Source of the DNA: Puteibacter caeruleilacunae
GTDB lineage: Bacteria; Bacteroidota; Bacteroidia; Bacteroidales; Prolixibacteraceae
NCBI GenBank assembly: GCA_005217565.1
Contig: SJCO01000019.1
Span: forward strand, 1,165-65,164
Reading direction: 5' to 3'
DNA: 64,000 nt
Position 1 is the first letter of the stretch; every line of letters starts with the position of its first letter. The position numbers and the translations under genes are program-made. The notes under the pieces were generated by a model, which saw only the letters and a program-made list of their open reading frames with translations, ran no database searches and was not told where the DNA came from. Below, one piece after another: positions 18,362 to 26,403 of the stretch.

Positions 18362-18607
18362 CTATTCAAAGAGGATTAGCGATGATCGCAAATAATGATA
18401 ATGAAGAGAATAGTCCCAATAATAGGGACTGTTCGTCGTTCGCTTATCTTAAGATGATCTGATGAGTATGGAATGAATGAAGAGGTGTAGACTGTTATCA
18501 GTTGTCTCTTTTGTATGGAAACTATACTGTGAAAGAGTTAAACTATTCCGTTTTTAACCTCATTGTCTTATATTTATTAGTTGTTATCTGATTAAACTTT
18601 GAAGCAA

Positions 18608-19120
18608 ATGATTGTTATGGAAATAATAAAATCGAAGTGGTTCCTTTTTGTTGGAATTCCATTAATAGTGCTAGTCGTTTTATATATACTTGGCAAAAAG
18701 TCGGTGCATGCGGAGATCGTAATTAATGCAACTCCCGAAAAGGTGTGGAGTGTTTTAATGGATAAGTCGGCTTACCGGGAATGGAACACTGTTTTAATTC
18801 CTGTGAAAGGAGACTTGGAAATAGGAACTAAGGTTGACTATGAATTCTATCAGGATGAAAATTCAAGCTATACTATTTCATCAAAGGTGCTTGCAGTTGA
18901 AGAAAATAAGTTATTAAATCAAGGAGGTGGAGCTTTTGGAGTGTTAACTTTTAACCACAAATATATTCTTGAAGAAACAGAGGATAGTACTAAAGTAATT
19001 ATTCACGAAGACTATCGAGGGATTGGTGTTCCGTTCTGGAATCCAGCACCTGTGGAAAAGGCGTATGAAAGGTTGTGTGAGGATCTAATGAACAGAGTTG
19101 AAACACTGAAGGGAGAATAA
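18608..19120 (+). CDS. Membrane-anchored SRPBCC/START-like protein
   Basis: About 170 residues. The first ATG after the TTG at 18599 is used; a second ATG at 18617 is also possible. A single N-terminal membrane segment (about residues 8-26, 'WFLFVGIPLIVLVVLYIL') precedes an SRPBCC (polyketide cyclase/Bet v1-like) domain: 'AEIVINATPEKVWSVLMDKSAYREWN' in pieces, 'FNHKYILEETEDSTKVIIHED'. Such domains bind hydrophobic small ligands. It ends one base before the AraC gene, so it is translated with it. The SDR gene lies 246 bp upstream with a weak AGTCCC/GGGACT hairpin between. Confidence 0.8.
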   Translation: MIVMEIIKSKWFLFVGIPLIVLVVLYILGKKSVHAEIVINATPEKVWSVLMDKSAYREWNTVLIPVKGDLEIGTKVDYEFYQDENSSYTISSKVLAVEENKLLNQGGGAFGVLTFNHKYILEETEDSTKVIIHEDYRGIGVPFWNPAPVEKAYERLCEDLMNRVETLKGE

Positions 19121-19121
19121 A

Positions 19122-20030
19122 ATGAAAAACAGTATGGTTGAAATAGATTCCGTTACACAAATTCATGATGTATTAGGATTGCCAAAGCCAAAGCATCCTT
19201 TGGTAACTGTTGTGCCAATGGATAAGTTGTCGGCATACAATTATGGAGACTTGACCTATGTTTTAAATGTATATCAGGTAAGTTTAAAAATAGGTGTTAC
19301 AGGTTCTGTTACTTATGGTCGTAATTCATACGATTTTCAGGAAGGTACATTAATTTTCACAAAGCCTAACCAATCAATGCGTTATTCTGAGAACGAGAAT
19401 GTAGATGGTGAAAAGGGCTGGTCGTTGTTCTTTCATCCTGATTTAATACGAAAGTCTGCATTAGGCAAAACCATAGATAACTATTCCTTTTTTTCATACG
19501 ATTCGAATGAAGCTTTGCATTTATCGGATGATGAAAGAAACAGTATAACTGAGTTGGTTAGAAAAATTGAAAAGGAATACAATAATAATATCGACCGTCA
19601 TAGCCAGGAATTGATTATTGCCAATATTGAGATGATTTTGAAGTACTGCACCAGGTATTACGACAGGCAATTTTATACAAGAACCAATATCAATAAAGAT
19701 GCGGTTTCTGAATTTGAGAATCTGTTAAAAGAATACTATCAGTCTGAAAATCCGGTGGATTTTGGTGTTCCTTCGGTTAAATATTGTGCGATGGAATTAA
19801 ATATGTCTCCACACTATTTAAGCGATATGTTAAGAAAAGAGACAGGGAAAAGCGCTCAGGAACATATCTATAATTTCCTTATAAATAAGGCAAAAACCAA
19901 GCTGCTCAGCTCTGAAGAATCTGTAAGTCAGATTGCTTATGGACTTGGTTTCGATTATCCCCAGCATTTCAGTAAACTTTTTAAAAGCAAAACAGGGATT
20001 AGCCCTGCGAAGTATAGAAAGGTGAATTGA
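19122..20030 (+). CDS. AraC family regulator, module 1
   Basis: A 302-residue regulator: an N-terminal cupin-like sensor (about residues 20-150, 'YGRNSYDFQEGTLIFTKPNQ') and a C-terminal AraC double helix-turn-helix (about 205-302, 'YCAMELNMSPHYLSDMLRKE', 'VSQIAYGLGFDYPQHFSKLF'). It is clearly paralogous to the AraC at 26404, sharing the 'LPKP.HPL/ENPL' start, 'NEALHLS' and the paired motifs. It starts one base after the SRPBCC stop. The likely target is the operator of its own operon at 17435-17470, with the 28.9-kb operator as a possible second target. Confidence 0.92.
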   Translation: MKNSMVEIDSVTQIHDVLGLPKPKHPLVTVVPMDKLSAYNYGDLTYVLNVYQVSLKIGVTGSVTYGRNSYDFQEGTLIFTKPNQSMRYSENENVDGEKGWSLFFHPDLIRKSALGKTIDNYSFFSYDSNEALHLSDDERNSITELVRKIEKEYNNNIDRHSQELIIANIEMILKYCTRYYDRQFYTRTNINKDAVSEFENLLKEYYQSENPVDFGVPSVKYCAMELNMSPHYLSDMLRKETGKSAQEHIYNFLINKAKTKLLSSEESVSQIAYGLGFDYPQHFSKLFKSKTGISPAKYRKVN

Positions 20031-20095
20031 TATTATTATTCCAGAATGGGCGAAATAGGGTATGGTAGCTCATATGTAGTTAGAAAAGATTTTAG

Positions 20096-20103
20096 TATGT
20101 TTG
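20096..20103 (+). promoter_or_regulatory. Predicted -7 element of the LytTR response regulator gene
   Basis: TATGTTTG matches TAnnTTTG exactly, 70 bp before the start codon; predicted start near 20108. It separates the two-component system from the AraC module upstream. Confidence 0.5.
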
Positions 20104-20173
20104 GGAATGTGATTGATGATTTAGTCATCATGGTCTTGGCGTTTGTAGCGCCCAAATGGACATATATACCAGA

Positions 20174-20908
20174 ATGAATATAAAGCCGACATATAACTGT
20201 ATTATTATTGACGATGAGCGTTTTGCTCGTGAACTGATAGCGGATTATTTAAAGGATTATCCGGAGTTTGTGATTGTTGGTAAATACAAAAATACGTTGC
20301 TTGCTAAAGAGGTTTTGGAATCAGGTACCTCAATTGACCTTATTTTTTTGGATATTCAGATGCCGAACGAAACAGGTATCGAGTTCTTAAAAAACAATAC
20401 TATTCAACCTAAAGTAATTTTTACAACTGCTTATTCGGAATATGCACTGGAAAGCTACGATTTAGATGTTGCTGATTATCTTTTAAAACCAATAAGCGAA
20501 GAGCGGTTTGGTAAGGCTATTCAGAAAATAAAGGATCAATTAAATACAGAGGAAAAAGCGAAGGCTTTCGAACTTCTGGAAGTTGCTCCTAATGATTATA
20601 TCAAAATAAAAACGGGTGCCGAGGTGCATAAAATATACTTCAACGAACTGATCAGGTTGCAGGCTGATGGGGAGTATGTGAAATATATTACCAAAGAAAA
20701 AGCATACCTTATTCTGGGTAGTCTAAAAAAGATCGCGACTGAACTTCCTCCATTATTTGTTCAGGTGCATCGTGGTCATATTATTGCCTTATCGGAGGTG
20801 AAAGGTCGGGAGAATTATACACTCATCTTAAACGACTTTACAGAAATACCCATAGGGAAAACCTACCGGACAGAGGTATTGAAACGACTGAAATCAGCAG
20901 GTTTTTAA
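20174..20908 (+). CDS. LytTR family response regulator
   Basis: About 244 residues. I favour the ATG at 20174, next to the receiver domain; an ATG six codons earlier (20156) exists. Receiver domain: 'CIIIDDERFARELI' with the acidic pair, phosphoacceptor Asp in 'LIFLDIQMPNETG', conserved Thr and Lys in 'VIFTTAYSEYAL' and 'ADYLLKPI'. The LytTR DNA-binding domain spans about the last 100 residues ('LIRLQADGEYVKYIT', 'FVQVHRGHIIAL'). Its cognate kinase is likely the LytS-type protein at 23109, after two secreted protein genes. A matching pair of LytTR sites lies 23 bp after its stop codon. Confidence 0.93.
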   Translation: MNIKPTYNCIIIDDERFARELIADYLKDYPEFVIVGKYKNTLLAKEVLESGTSIDLIFLDIQMPNETGIEFLKNNTIQPKVIFTTAYSEYALESYDLDVADYLLKPISEERFGKAIQKIKDQLNTEEKAKAFELLEVAPNDYIKIKTGAEVHKIYFNELIRLQADGEYVKYITKEKAYLILGSLKKIATELPPLFVQVHRGHIIALSEVKGRENYTLILNDFTEIPIGKTYRTEVLKRLKSAGF

Positions 20909-20930
20909 ATCTCTCTTTTTTTCGCGAGTG

Positions 20931-20963
20931 TCCATTTACTGATTATTGAGTTCCATTTACTGA
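20931..20963 (+). promoter_or_regulatory. Tandem LytTR binding sites
   Basis: The 12-mer TCCATTTACTGA occurs at 20931-20942 and 20952-20963, a 21-bp period. On the other strand the core TCAGTAAAT fits the published LytTR site pattern ([TA][AC][CA]GTTN[AG][TG]) at eight of nine positions. A near -7 element TTGGTTTG lies at 21003-21010, placing the sites at about -84 to -52. This is the probable target of the response regulator encoded just upstream. Confidence 0.65.
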
Positions 20964-21052
20964 ATCAAGCTAAAATTCTTTTCGTGTTAGTAAAAAAGGT
21001 TGTTGGTTTGTTTAAAAATAATTGAAGTAGTTGTAAAAACAAATCAATAGAT

Positions 21053-21997
21053 ATGATGAAGAGAGTAAATGTAATTTTAGCATTGGTAGTTGCGACATTG
21101 ACATGCTCATTACATGTTAGTTTTGCGCAAAATCAGAAACAGTATAGTCCTGAAAAGGTGTTCCAATTTCTGGATGAAAATAACGATCAGAAATTAAGCA
21201 AACAGGAAGTGAAGGGGGCTAAAAGATTAGCTGATAACTTTAAGTATCTTGATGCTGATAATGATGGTTTTCTGAGACTAGAGGAATTAAAAGGTTCTAA
21301 CTCATCGGCCCGATATACTTATCTGGAGAGCGCTGGTATATTTATGTACTACGAAACGGAAGAGGCAGAGCTTTATCGTAAACTTCTTCCTGATGTATTT
21401 GATATGCCGGACAGGTTATTGGTTTATACGTTTATCTGTGATTTTTATAAAATGGATAGCAATACGCAACCGTACAAAGAGACTTCTATTTTCTTATTGG
21501 GGGAGTACAAGGGGAAAGAAATCTGGCATTGTGTTTATATGCCTGTAACCAGCAGGGAGTCGATGTTAGCAGGGAAATATCGGTTAGGACTTCCGAAAAC
21601 AATGGGAAATATTGATTTTCTATATGCTGATCCGGAATATAATGGAACGCTGATTGACGAAAACAATTGCAAGGTTTCTTTGAGTATCAATACCGATAAT
21701 CATTCCTTTAGTAAAGATGAAGAAAAGTTGATCAAAGAACTGTCGGTAATTCCTAAAATGAACATCCTTAAAGGGGAAGTAATTGAAATGAGCGGAGGAC
21801 GAAATGGTAATGTTCTTGACTTGGCTCAAAAGTTCCCGAATCGGGTTGTTGTAAAAGGAGGCGAGGGGAGCATCAGTTTTGATACATCATCACAGAAAAA
21901 CAGCAACAATGATAGTCCTTTGGGTTTAAAGCCTTGCAAAATCTTAGGTAGCTATTACCTGTCTAATAAAATTCCTTTCCGACTGGGTAAGAAGTAA
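21053..21997 (+). CDS. Secreted EF-hand protein with acetoacetate-decarboxylase-like domain
   Basis: A 314-residue protein. Signal peptide 1-25. Two canonical EF-hand loops at residues 41-52 (DENNDQKLSKQE) and 67-78 (DADNDGFLRLEE) should bind calcium. From about residue 90 comes a domain resembling acetoacetate decarboxylase (PF06314): 'VFDMPDRLLVYTF', 'YKETSIFLLGEYKGKEIWHC', 'YMPVTSRESMLAGKYRLGLPK'. Lys182 in GLPK sits where ADC has its Schiff-base lysine. Export and calcium loops are unusual for that family. It is paralogous to the next gene, 22 bp away, and lies downstream of tandem LytTR sites. The enzymatic role is inferred; binding only is possible. Confidence 0.7.
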   Translation: MMKRVNVILALVVATLTCSLHVSFAQNQKQYSPEKVFQFLDENNDQKLSKQEVKGAKRLADNFKYLDADNDGFLRLEELKGSNSSARYTYLESAGIFMYYETEEAELYRKLLPDVFDMPDRLLVYTFICDFYKMDSNTQPYKETSIFLLGEYKGKEIWHCVYMPVTSRESMLAGKYRLGLPKTMGNIDFLYADPEYNGTLIDENNCKVSLSINTDNHSFSKDEEKLIKELSVIPKMNILKGEVIEMSGGRNGNVLDLAQKFPNRVVVKGGEGSISFDTSSQKNSNNDSPLGLKPCKILGSYYLSNKIPFRLGKK

Positions 21998-22019
21998 TTG
22001 AATTTAAAATTTAAGCATC

Positions 22020-23045
22020 ATGGATAATTTTAAAATACTAATAGTCGCATTGATCGCTCTATTAACGTCGTGCAGCAATGATGATGAGCTGGAGCTAATT
22101 GTAACCGCTGGTTTTGAGGTTGATGTGGTGGTGGAAGAGAATAAGGCTATCGTAAGCTTGATTAATTCTTCGCAGAATGCTACAAGCTATGAATGGTCAT
22201 TCCCTAATGCTGTTGATGAAGACTCAACGGAAGAAAATCCTACCGTTACTTATACTGAAAATGGGACTTATACGATTACCTTGGTGGCATCGGATGGTGT
22301 TTCAACTGATACCAAAAGCATAGAAATAACAATTGATTCATTGTTTGAATATATCCCATACAGGTACCTGGAAAATGAAGGGGTTTTTATGTACTATGAA
22401 ACGGATAATGCGGAGGTTTATCAAAGTCTGATACCTGATGTATTTGATATGCCAGACCGAATGTTGGTCTTCGCATTTATAAACGACTTCTACAAGTTGG
22501 ATTATGGCGTTACCCCGTATAAGGAAAATGGGTTGTTTATACTAGTTGAGTATCAGGGTAAAGAGTACTGGCATTGTGTGTATATGCCTGTGACCGACGA
22601 GCATTCAATGTGGGCTGGAATTATTGGTCTGGGTTTACCTAAAACAATGGGGGAGATTAATTTTACTGATGATAATCCGCTTTACTATGGCGATGGTACA
22701 AATCCTTTGGGTGGTAAGATGAATTTGAGTGTAAACACTGAAAATTATACAATTGATGATGAGGTAAAACAAGAGATGGTTGACCTATCGTTGCTAAGTA
22801 ATTTGCAGATTAGAAATGGTGATATCATCGTAATGGGTAGAACAGGCGAGAATAAGAGCAGTATTATAGAGACAGCTAAGCGGTTTCCTAATTTAGTAAC
22901 GCTAAAATTTGGAGAAGCTAGTGTATCAACGAATACCGATGATATTTTAGTCGACCATCCTTTAGATTTAACGCCATCCAAGATGATTGGAGGCTATTAC
23001 ATGAAAAACACGATTCCTTTTGGCTTAACTGGTAGTCCATTTTAA
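22020..23045 (+). CDS. PKD-domain lipoprotein with acetoacetate-decarboxylase-like domain
   Basis: A 341-residue lipoprotein with signal ending 'LLTSC' (Cys18). A PKD domain spans about residues 29-105 ('SYEWSFPNAV', 'NGTYTITLVASDG'). From about 115 comes the same ADC-like domain as in the gene before it: 'LENEGVFMYYETDNAEVY', 'VFDMPDRMLVFAFINDFYKL', 'GKEYWHCVYMPVT', 'GLGLPKTMGEINF' with Lys208 as the candidate Schiff-base lysine. The two domains are strongly similar, so this is a tandem duplication in which the N-terminal module was swapped (EF-hands or PKD). It is probably anchored at the outer membrane. Co-transcribed with its paralogue. Confidence 0.72.
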   Translation: MDNFKILIVALIALLTSCSNDDELELIVTAGFEVDVVVEENKAIVSLINSSQNATSYEWSFPNAVDEDSTEENPTVTYTENGTYTITLVASDGVSTDTKSIEITIDSLFEYIPYRYLENEGVFMYYETDNAEVYQSLIPDVFDMPDRMLVFAFINDFYKLDYGVTPYKENGLFILVEYQGKEYWHCVYMPVTDEHSMWAGIIGLGLPKTMGEINFTDDNPLYYGDGTNPLGGKMNLSVNTENYTIDDEVKQEMVDLSLLSNLQIRNGDIIVMGRTGENKSSIIETAKRFPNLVTLKFGEASVSTNTDDILVDHPLDLTPSKMIGGYYMKNTIPFGLTGSPF

Positions 23046-23059
23046 AAACCTTTTTATTT

Positions 23060-23096
23060 TTGTTGTAGTGGTTTATTTTTTAGATCACTACAACAA
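23060..23096. terminator. Hairpin between ADC-like gene and histidine kinase gene
   Basis: Perfect 11-bp arms (TTGTTGTAGTG and its complement) at 23060-23070 and 23086-23096 around a 15-base loop. No U-tract follows on the plus strand, so partial termination or attenuation before the kinase gene is more likely than a full stop. Confidence 0.55.
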
Positions 23097-23108
23097 AATT
23101 CCTTTGTC

Positions 23109-24152
23109 ATGAATTTTACTGTTAATCGAAAAACAAGTGTTTTTATTCAAATCATATTTTGGATATTATACTTCATGCTGGCGTATAATCTTATCGAGAT
23201 TAATAATAGGGGTAATTTTTACACCTTAATGCAAACAAGTTGCATGGTGTTTACCTTTATGGGTATTAGCTATGTGAATGCGTTGATATTAATCCCAAAG
23301 TTATTCACCAGGAAGAGGTACATCCTTTACTCTTTTTCGATTCTCTGCATTATAGTAATAACACCGTTTGTTTTACTAGCGGCCATGAAAATTATCCATT
23401 CATTTTTTGAGCCATTTGAGAACACCATTCGGTTAGTTAATAATTCAGGACAGCATAGGTTTGTACGTATTTTAATTCCAACAATTATATTTCTTTTTGG
23501 TAGCACTACCATTCGTCTGATTTTGGATTTCTCGAGAAATGAAAGACAAAGGATTCAAATAGAGAAAGAACGCTTGTTAGCTGAGACTAAATATTTGCGT
23601 TCTCAGATGAATCCTCATTTTTTCCTGAATGCCTTAAATAACTTAAATGCTATTATTCGTTTATCTCCCCAGAAATCTGAAAAGTACATCAATACATTGG
23701 CCGATATGATGAGGTATGTTACTTATGATTGTAAAAACAATAGGGTGCCTATCGGTAAAGAAATAAACTATATCCGCAATTATATCTATGCGCAGGAGAT
23801 AAAGGACGATGACATATCGGTTACTTTTAATACCAATATTGAGCGAGAGGAAACACAAATAGAACCGATGTTGCTAATGCCTTTTGTGGAAAATGCGTTT
23901 AAACATGGTGTTTTTGATGATGGAGAACAACACCCGATTCTTATCAGTATTGATCAACGTAAAGGAAAGATCTATTTTAGCTGCAAAAACAAAGCTAATC
24001 CTGGCATAAAGACCAACGCTGATCCCAGTTATAGTGGCGTGGGAATAAAGAATGTAAAAGAACGGTTAGAGGCTGGTTATCGTGATAAATACGATTTACG
24101 TATCGATAATGAGGGTGCTTATTTTGTAGTGGAATTGGTGTTGGGGGAATGA
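23109..24152 (+). CDS. LytS-type sensor histidine kinase
   Basis: A 347-residue kinase. Four membrane helices fill residues 1-140. A short coiled segment ('RNERQRIQIEKERLLAE') leads to the His_kinase domain with phosphoacceptor His170 in 'LRSQMNPHFFLNALNNLN'. The ATP-binding N-box 'MLLMPFVENAFKHG' and the G-box 'YSGVGIKNVKERL' follow. There is no periplasmic sensor domain, so it probably senses within the membrane or through a partner. With the LytTR regulator at 20174 it makes a two-component system whose genes enclose the two secreted ADC-like proteins. Confidence 0.93.
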   Translation: MNFTVNRKTSVFIQIIFWILYFMLAYNLIEINNRGNFYTLMQTSCMVFTFMGISYVNALILIPKLFTRKRYILYSFSILCIIVITPFVLLAAMKIIHSFFEPFENTIRLVNNSGQHRFVRILIPTIIFLFGSTTIRLILDFSRNERQRIQIEKERLLAETKYLRSQMNPHFFLNALNNLNAIIRLSPQKSEKYINTLADMMRYVTYDCKNNRVPIGKEINYIRNYIYAQEIKDDDISVTFNTNIEREETQIEPMLLMPFVENAFKHGVFDDGEQHPILISIDQRKGKIYFSCKNKANPGIKTNADPSYSGVGIKNVKERLEAGYRDKYDLRIDNEGAYFVVELVLGE

Positions 24153-24231
24153 AAGAGTGGAAAATATGGGGTAACGATGAAAACATTGAGTTTTGTTATT
24201 CAATATTATCTGGTTAAGTTTGAGAAATCGT

Positions 24232-25194
24232 ATGAAAGAGAAAGAATCAATAGTCTATTTTTATATTCCTAAACAAGTTACAATTCTTGATTTGACTGGG
24301 ATTGTTCAAGTGTTTGAGGAGGCTATAAATATAGGCTTTGATTATCATTTGCAGTTCATTAGTAATGATTCATGTATAAAAAGTTCGTCTGGTATTGAGC
24401 TTTCATCTTTAAAAAACTTTAGGGAAACAAATCCAACAAAAAATGATATCGTTTTTATTTTTGGCTCTAGTACACGAAAAATAATTAATCCTAACGAAGA
24501 CAAAACTTTTTACGACTGGTTGCAAAAGGCTAACGCTAATGAAGCAACAATTTGTAGCGTTTGTAGTGGCGCTTTTCTTTTAGCTGAGTCAGGACTTTTA
24601 AATAATAAACAATGTACTATTCATTGGGATTTAATTAATAGAATGAAAGTTGATTTTCCGCATGTGAAAATAGAAGAGAATACTTTATTTACTAAGTCTG
24701 ATAATATATATACCTGTGCAGGAGTAGTGACTGGTATTGATTTAGCTTTATTTTTAATTGAAGAAAGGCATGGAAAACAAATTGCAACTGACGTTGCAAA
24801 AGAATTAGTTGTTTATAAACGAAGACTTGCAACAGATGAGCAGGTAAGCGTGTATGTACAACATAGAAGTCATGGGGACGAAAAAATTCATGCTGTACAA
24901 GATTGGATTATTCATAACTTGGAAAAAGCTTCCACAATTGATGATTTAGCAGAATTAGTATTTGTTAGTCCTCGAAATTTGACTCGTACGTTTAAAAAAC
25001 AAACAGGTATTACAATAGCTGAATATCGTACCAAATTGAGAATTGAAAAGGCAAAAAGCTTGCTTACCAATTCCGATTATAAAGTAGAACACATTGCTAG
25101 TTTATGTGGCTATAAAACTTCAAAGCAATTGAGAATGGTTCTTGAGAAACACTTCGAAGCTTTGCCTACTGAAATTAAAAACAAACTGTCCTGA
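24232..25194 (+). CDS. DJ-1/PfpI-AraC (GlxA-type) transcriptional regulator, copy 1
   Basis: About 320 residues from the ATG at 24232, chosen over a TTG 13 codons upstream because the domain begins there and the paralogue at 38610 starts at the same point. The DJ-1/PfpI-like domain (1-200) carries the nucleophile-elbow block 'TICSVCSGAFLLAESG'. The AraC DNA-binding domain (about 215-315) has 'LAELVFVSPRNLTRTFKKQ' and 'VEHIASLCGYKTSKQLRMVL'. It is very similar to the protein at 38610. The next plus-strand gene is the odd dehydrogenase-like protein at 25427, a possible target. Confidence 0.88.
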   Translation: MKEKESIVYFYIPKQVTILDLTGIVQVFEEAINIGFDYHLQFISNDSCIKSSSGIELSSLKNFRETNPTKNDIVFIFGSSTRKIINPNEDKTFYDWLQKANANEATICSVCSGAFLLAESGLLNNKQCTIHWDLINRMKVDFPHVKIEENTLFTKSDNIYTCAGVVTGIDLALFLIEERHGKQIATDVAKELVVYKRRLATDEQVSVYVQHRSHGDEKIHAVQDWIIHNLEKASTIDDLAELVFVSPRNLTRTFKKQTGITIAEYRTKLRIEKAKSLLTNSDYKVEHIASLCGYKTSKQLRMVLEKHFEALPTEIKNKLS

Positions 25195-25426
25195 AACGAC
25201 TATCTTTTGTCCTTTTCTCATCATTCTGTACCAAATATCTTTGCGATATTAATTGAAACCAGAAAATCCTTGCATTGGTCTTCATTTTCATTGGTCTGGC
25301 AATGGTTAATTATTATAAATCAAAAACACAGATTATTGGGACAGTCGATAATTAAGTATAAGACGCAACCGTAGAATAGCATTTGCAAAGAAAGTATAAA
25401 TATCAACAGTTAGAGAAGGCAAAATT

Positions 25427-26332
25427 ATGTTTAAACAAATAGTAATCATAGATAAAACTGGTTTACAAGACTGGGCAATAGAACAATTAAGCAAGTATTC
25501 AGAAAAACCAATTAAGATTTACGATGATATCCCTACTTCAGAAGAGGAAGCTGCTAAAAGAATAGAAGCTGCAGACTGTGTTTTTGTTTCCTGGAGTACT
25601 CAGTTGACTGCAAAAGTTCTAAGTAATGCAAAAGACCTAAAATATGTTGGAATGTGTTGCAGCTTATATGACAAAAAATCGGCTAATGTTGATATTGACT
25701 ACGCTAGCAATAATGGAATAACTGTAAAGGGCGTAAGGGATTATGGAGACGAAGGTCTTGTTGAATTTGTTATTTCTGAATTAATTAGGCTTTTAAAGGG
25801 AATAGGAAAACAACAATGGAAAGAAGATGCAGTTGAATTGAACGGAAGAAAAGTCGGAATTATTGGGATGGGGGCGACTGGAAAAATGCTGGCTGATAGG
25901 TTGCAGGCATTTGGAGCTAAGGTTTACTATTATAACAGAAGTAGAAAGCTTCATGCTGAAGAAGATGGATGTAGCTACTTACCTTTGAACGAACTCTTGG
26001 AAACAACTGAGATTATCTCGCTTCATTTGCCTAAAAACACTAATATTTTAGAAGAAAGAGAATTTAAAAAATTCGGGAATGGCAAGATTCTTATAAATAC
26101 ATCTTTGGGACTTACATTCGACATATCAGCTTTTAACAATTGGATATCAGACCAAACTAATTATGCGATTTTTGACGGAGATGGAATTGGACAACATAAA
26201 CAAGAATTTGATGGTTTGGAAAATGTCATATCTTCAGAAGTTGTTTCTGGTTGGACAAAAGAAGCACAGGAACGATTATCAGAGAAAGTATTAGATAATC
26301 TATTCGAATTTATGAAGAATTGCGGCAGATAA
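25427..26332 (+). CDS. 2-hydroxyacid dehydrogenase-like protein with altered active site
   Basis: A 301-residue protein of the D-isomer-specific 2-hydroxyacid dehydrogenase family. The Rossmann motif 'GIIGMGATGKMLADRL' (about residues 142-157) is intact and the catalytic-domain shell is present. The usual active-site residues are not: where the family has 'INTARG' this has 'INTSLG' (no Arg), the Asp-Glu-Pro segment lacks Glu-Pro, and the catalytic 'PH' before the last helix reads 'EV' in 'SSEVVSGWTKEA'. It may bind NAD(P) without classical dehydrogenase activity. A -7 match (TATCTTTG, 25236-25243) and a CATTGGTCT repeat (25273, 25289) lie upstream. Confidence 0.8.
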   Translation: MFKQIVIIDKTGLQDWAIEQLSKYSEKPIKIYDDIPTSEEEAAKRIEAADCVFVSWSTQLTAKVLSNAKDLKYVGMCCSLYDKKSANVDIDYASNNGITVKGVRDYGDEGLVEFVISELIRLLKGIGKQQWKEDAVELNGRKVGIIGMGATGKMLADRLQAFGAKVYYYNRSRKLHAEEDGCSYLPLNELLETTEIISLHLPKNTNILEEREFKKFGNGKILINTSLGLTFDISAFNNWISDQTNYAIFDGDGIGQHKQEFDGLENVISSEVVSGWTKEAQERLSEKVLDNLFEFMKNCGR

Positions 26333-26336
26333 CATG

Positions 26337-26396
26337 TTGAATGAGTAGGGGCAGCTAAGTGGTAATTTGCCACGCAAGCAGCCATTACTCATTCAA
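26337..26396. terminator. Bidirectional hairpin between convergent genes
   Basis: Outer arms 26337-26347 and 26386-26396 (TTGAATGAGTA and complement) are perfect, with further internal pairing, including GTGG/CCAC at 26359-26373. It sits between the plus-strand dehydrogenase-like gene and the minus-strand AraC gene and would serve both. Confidence 0.65.
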
Positions 26397-26403
26397 TTTA
26401 TCC

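Noticed and set aside
25273-25297. CATTGGTCT repeated at 16-bp spacing before the dehydrogenase-like gene
   Set aside because: Spacing does not fit AraC-type sites and it lies downstream of the only -7 match; not enough to call an operator.
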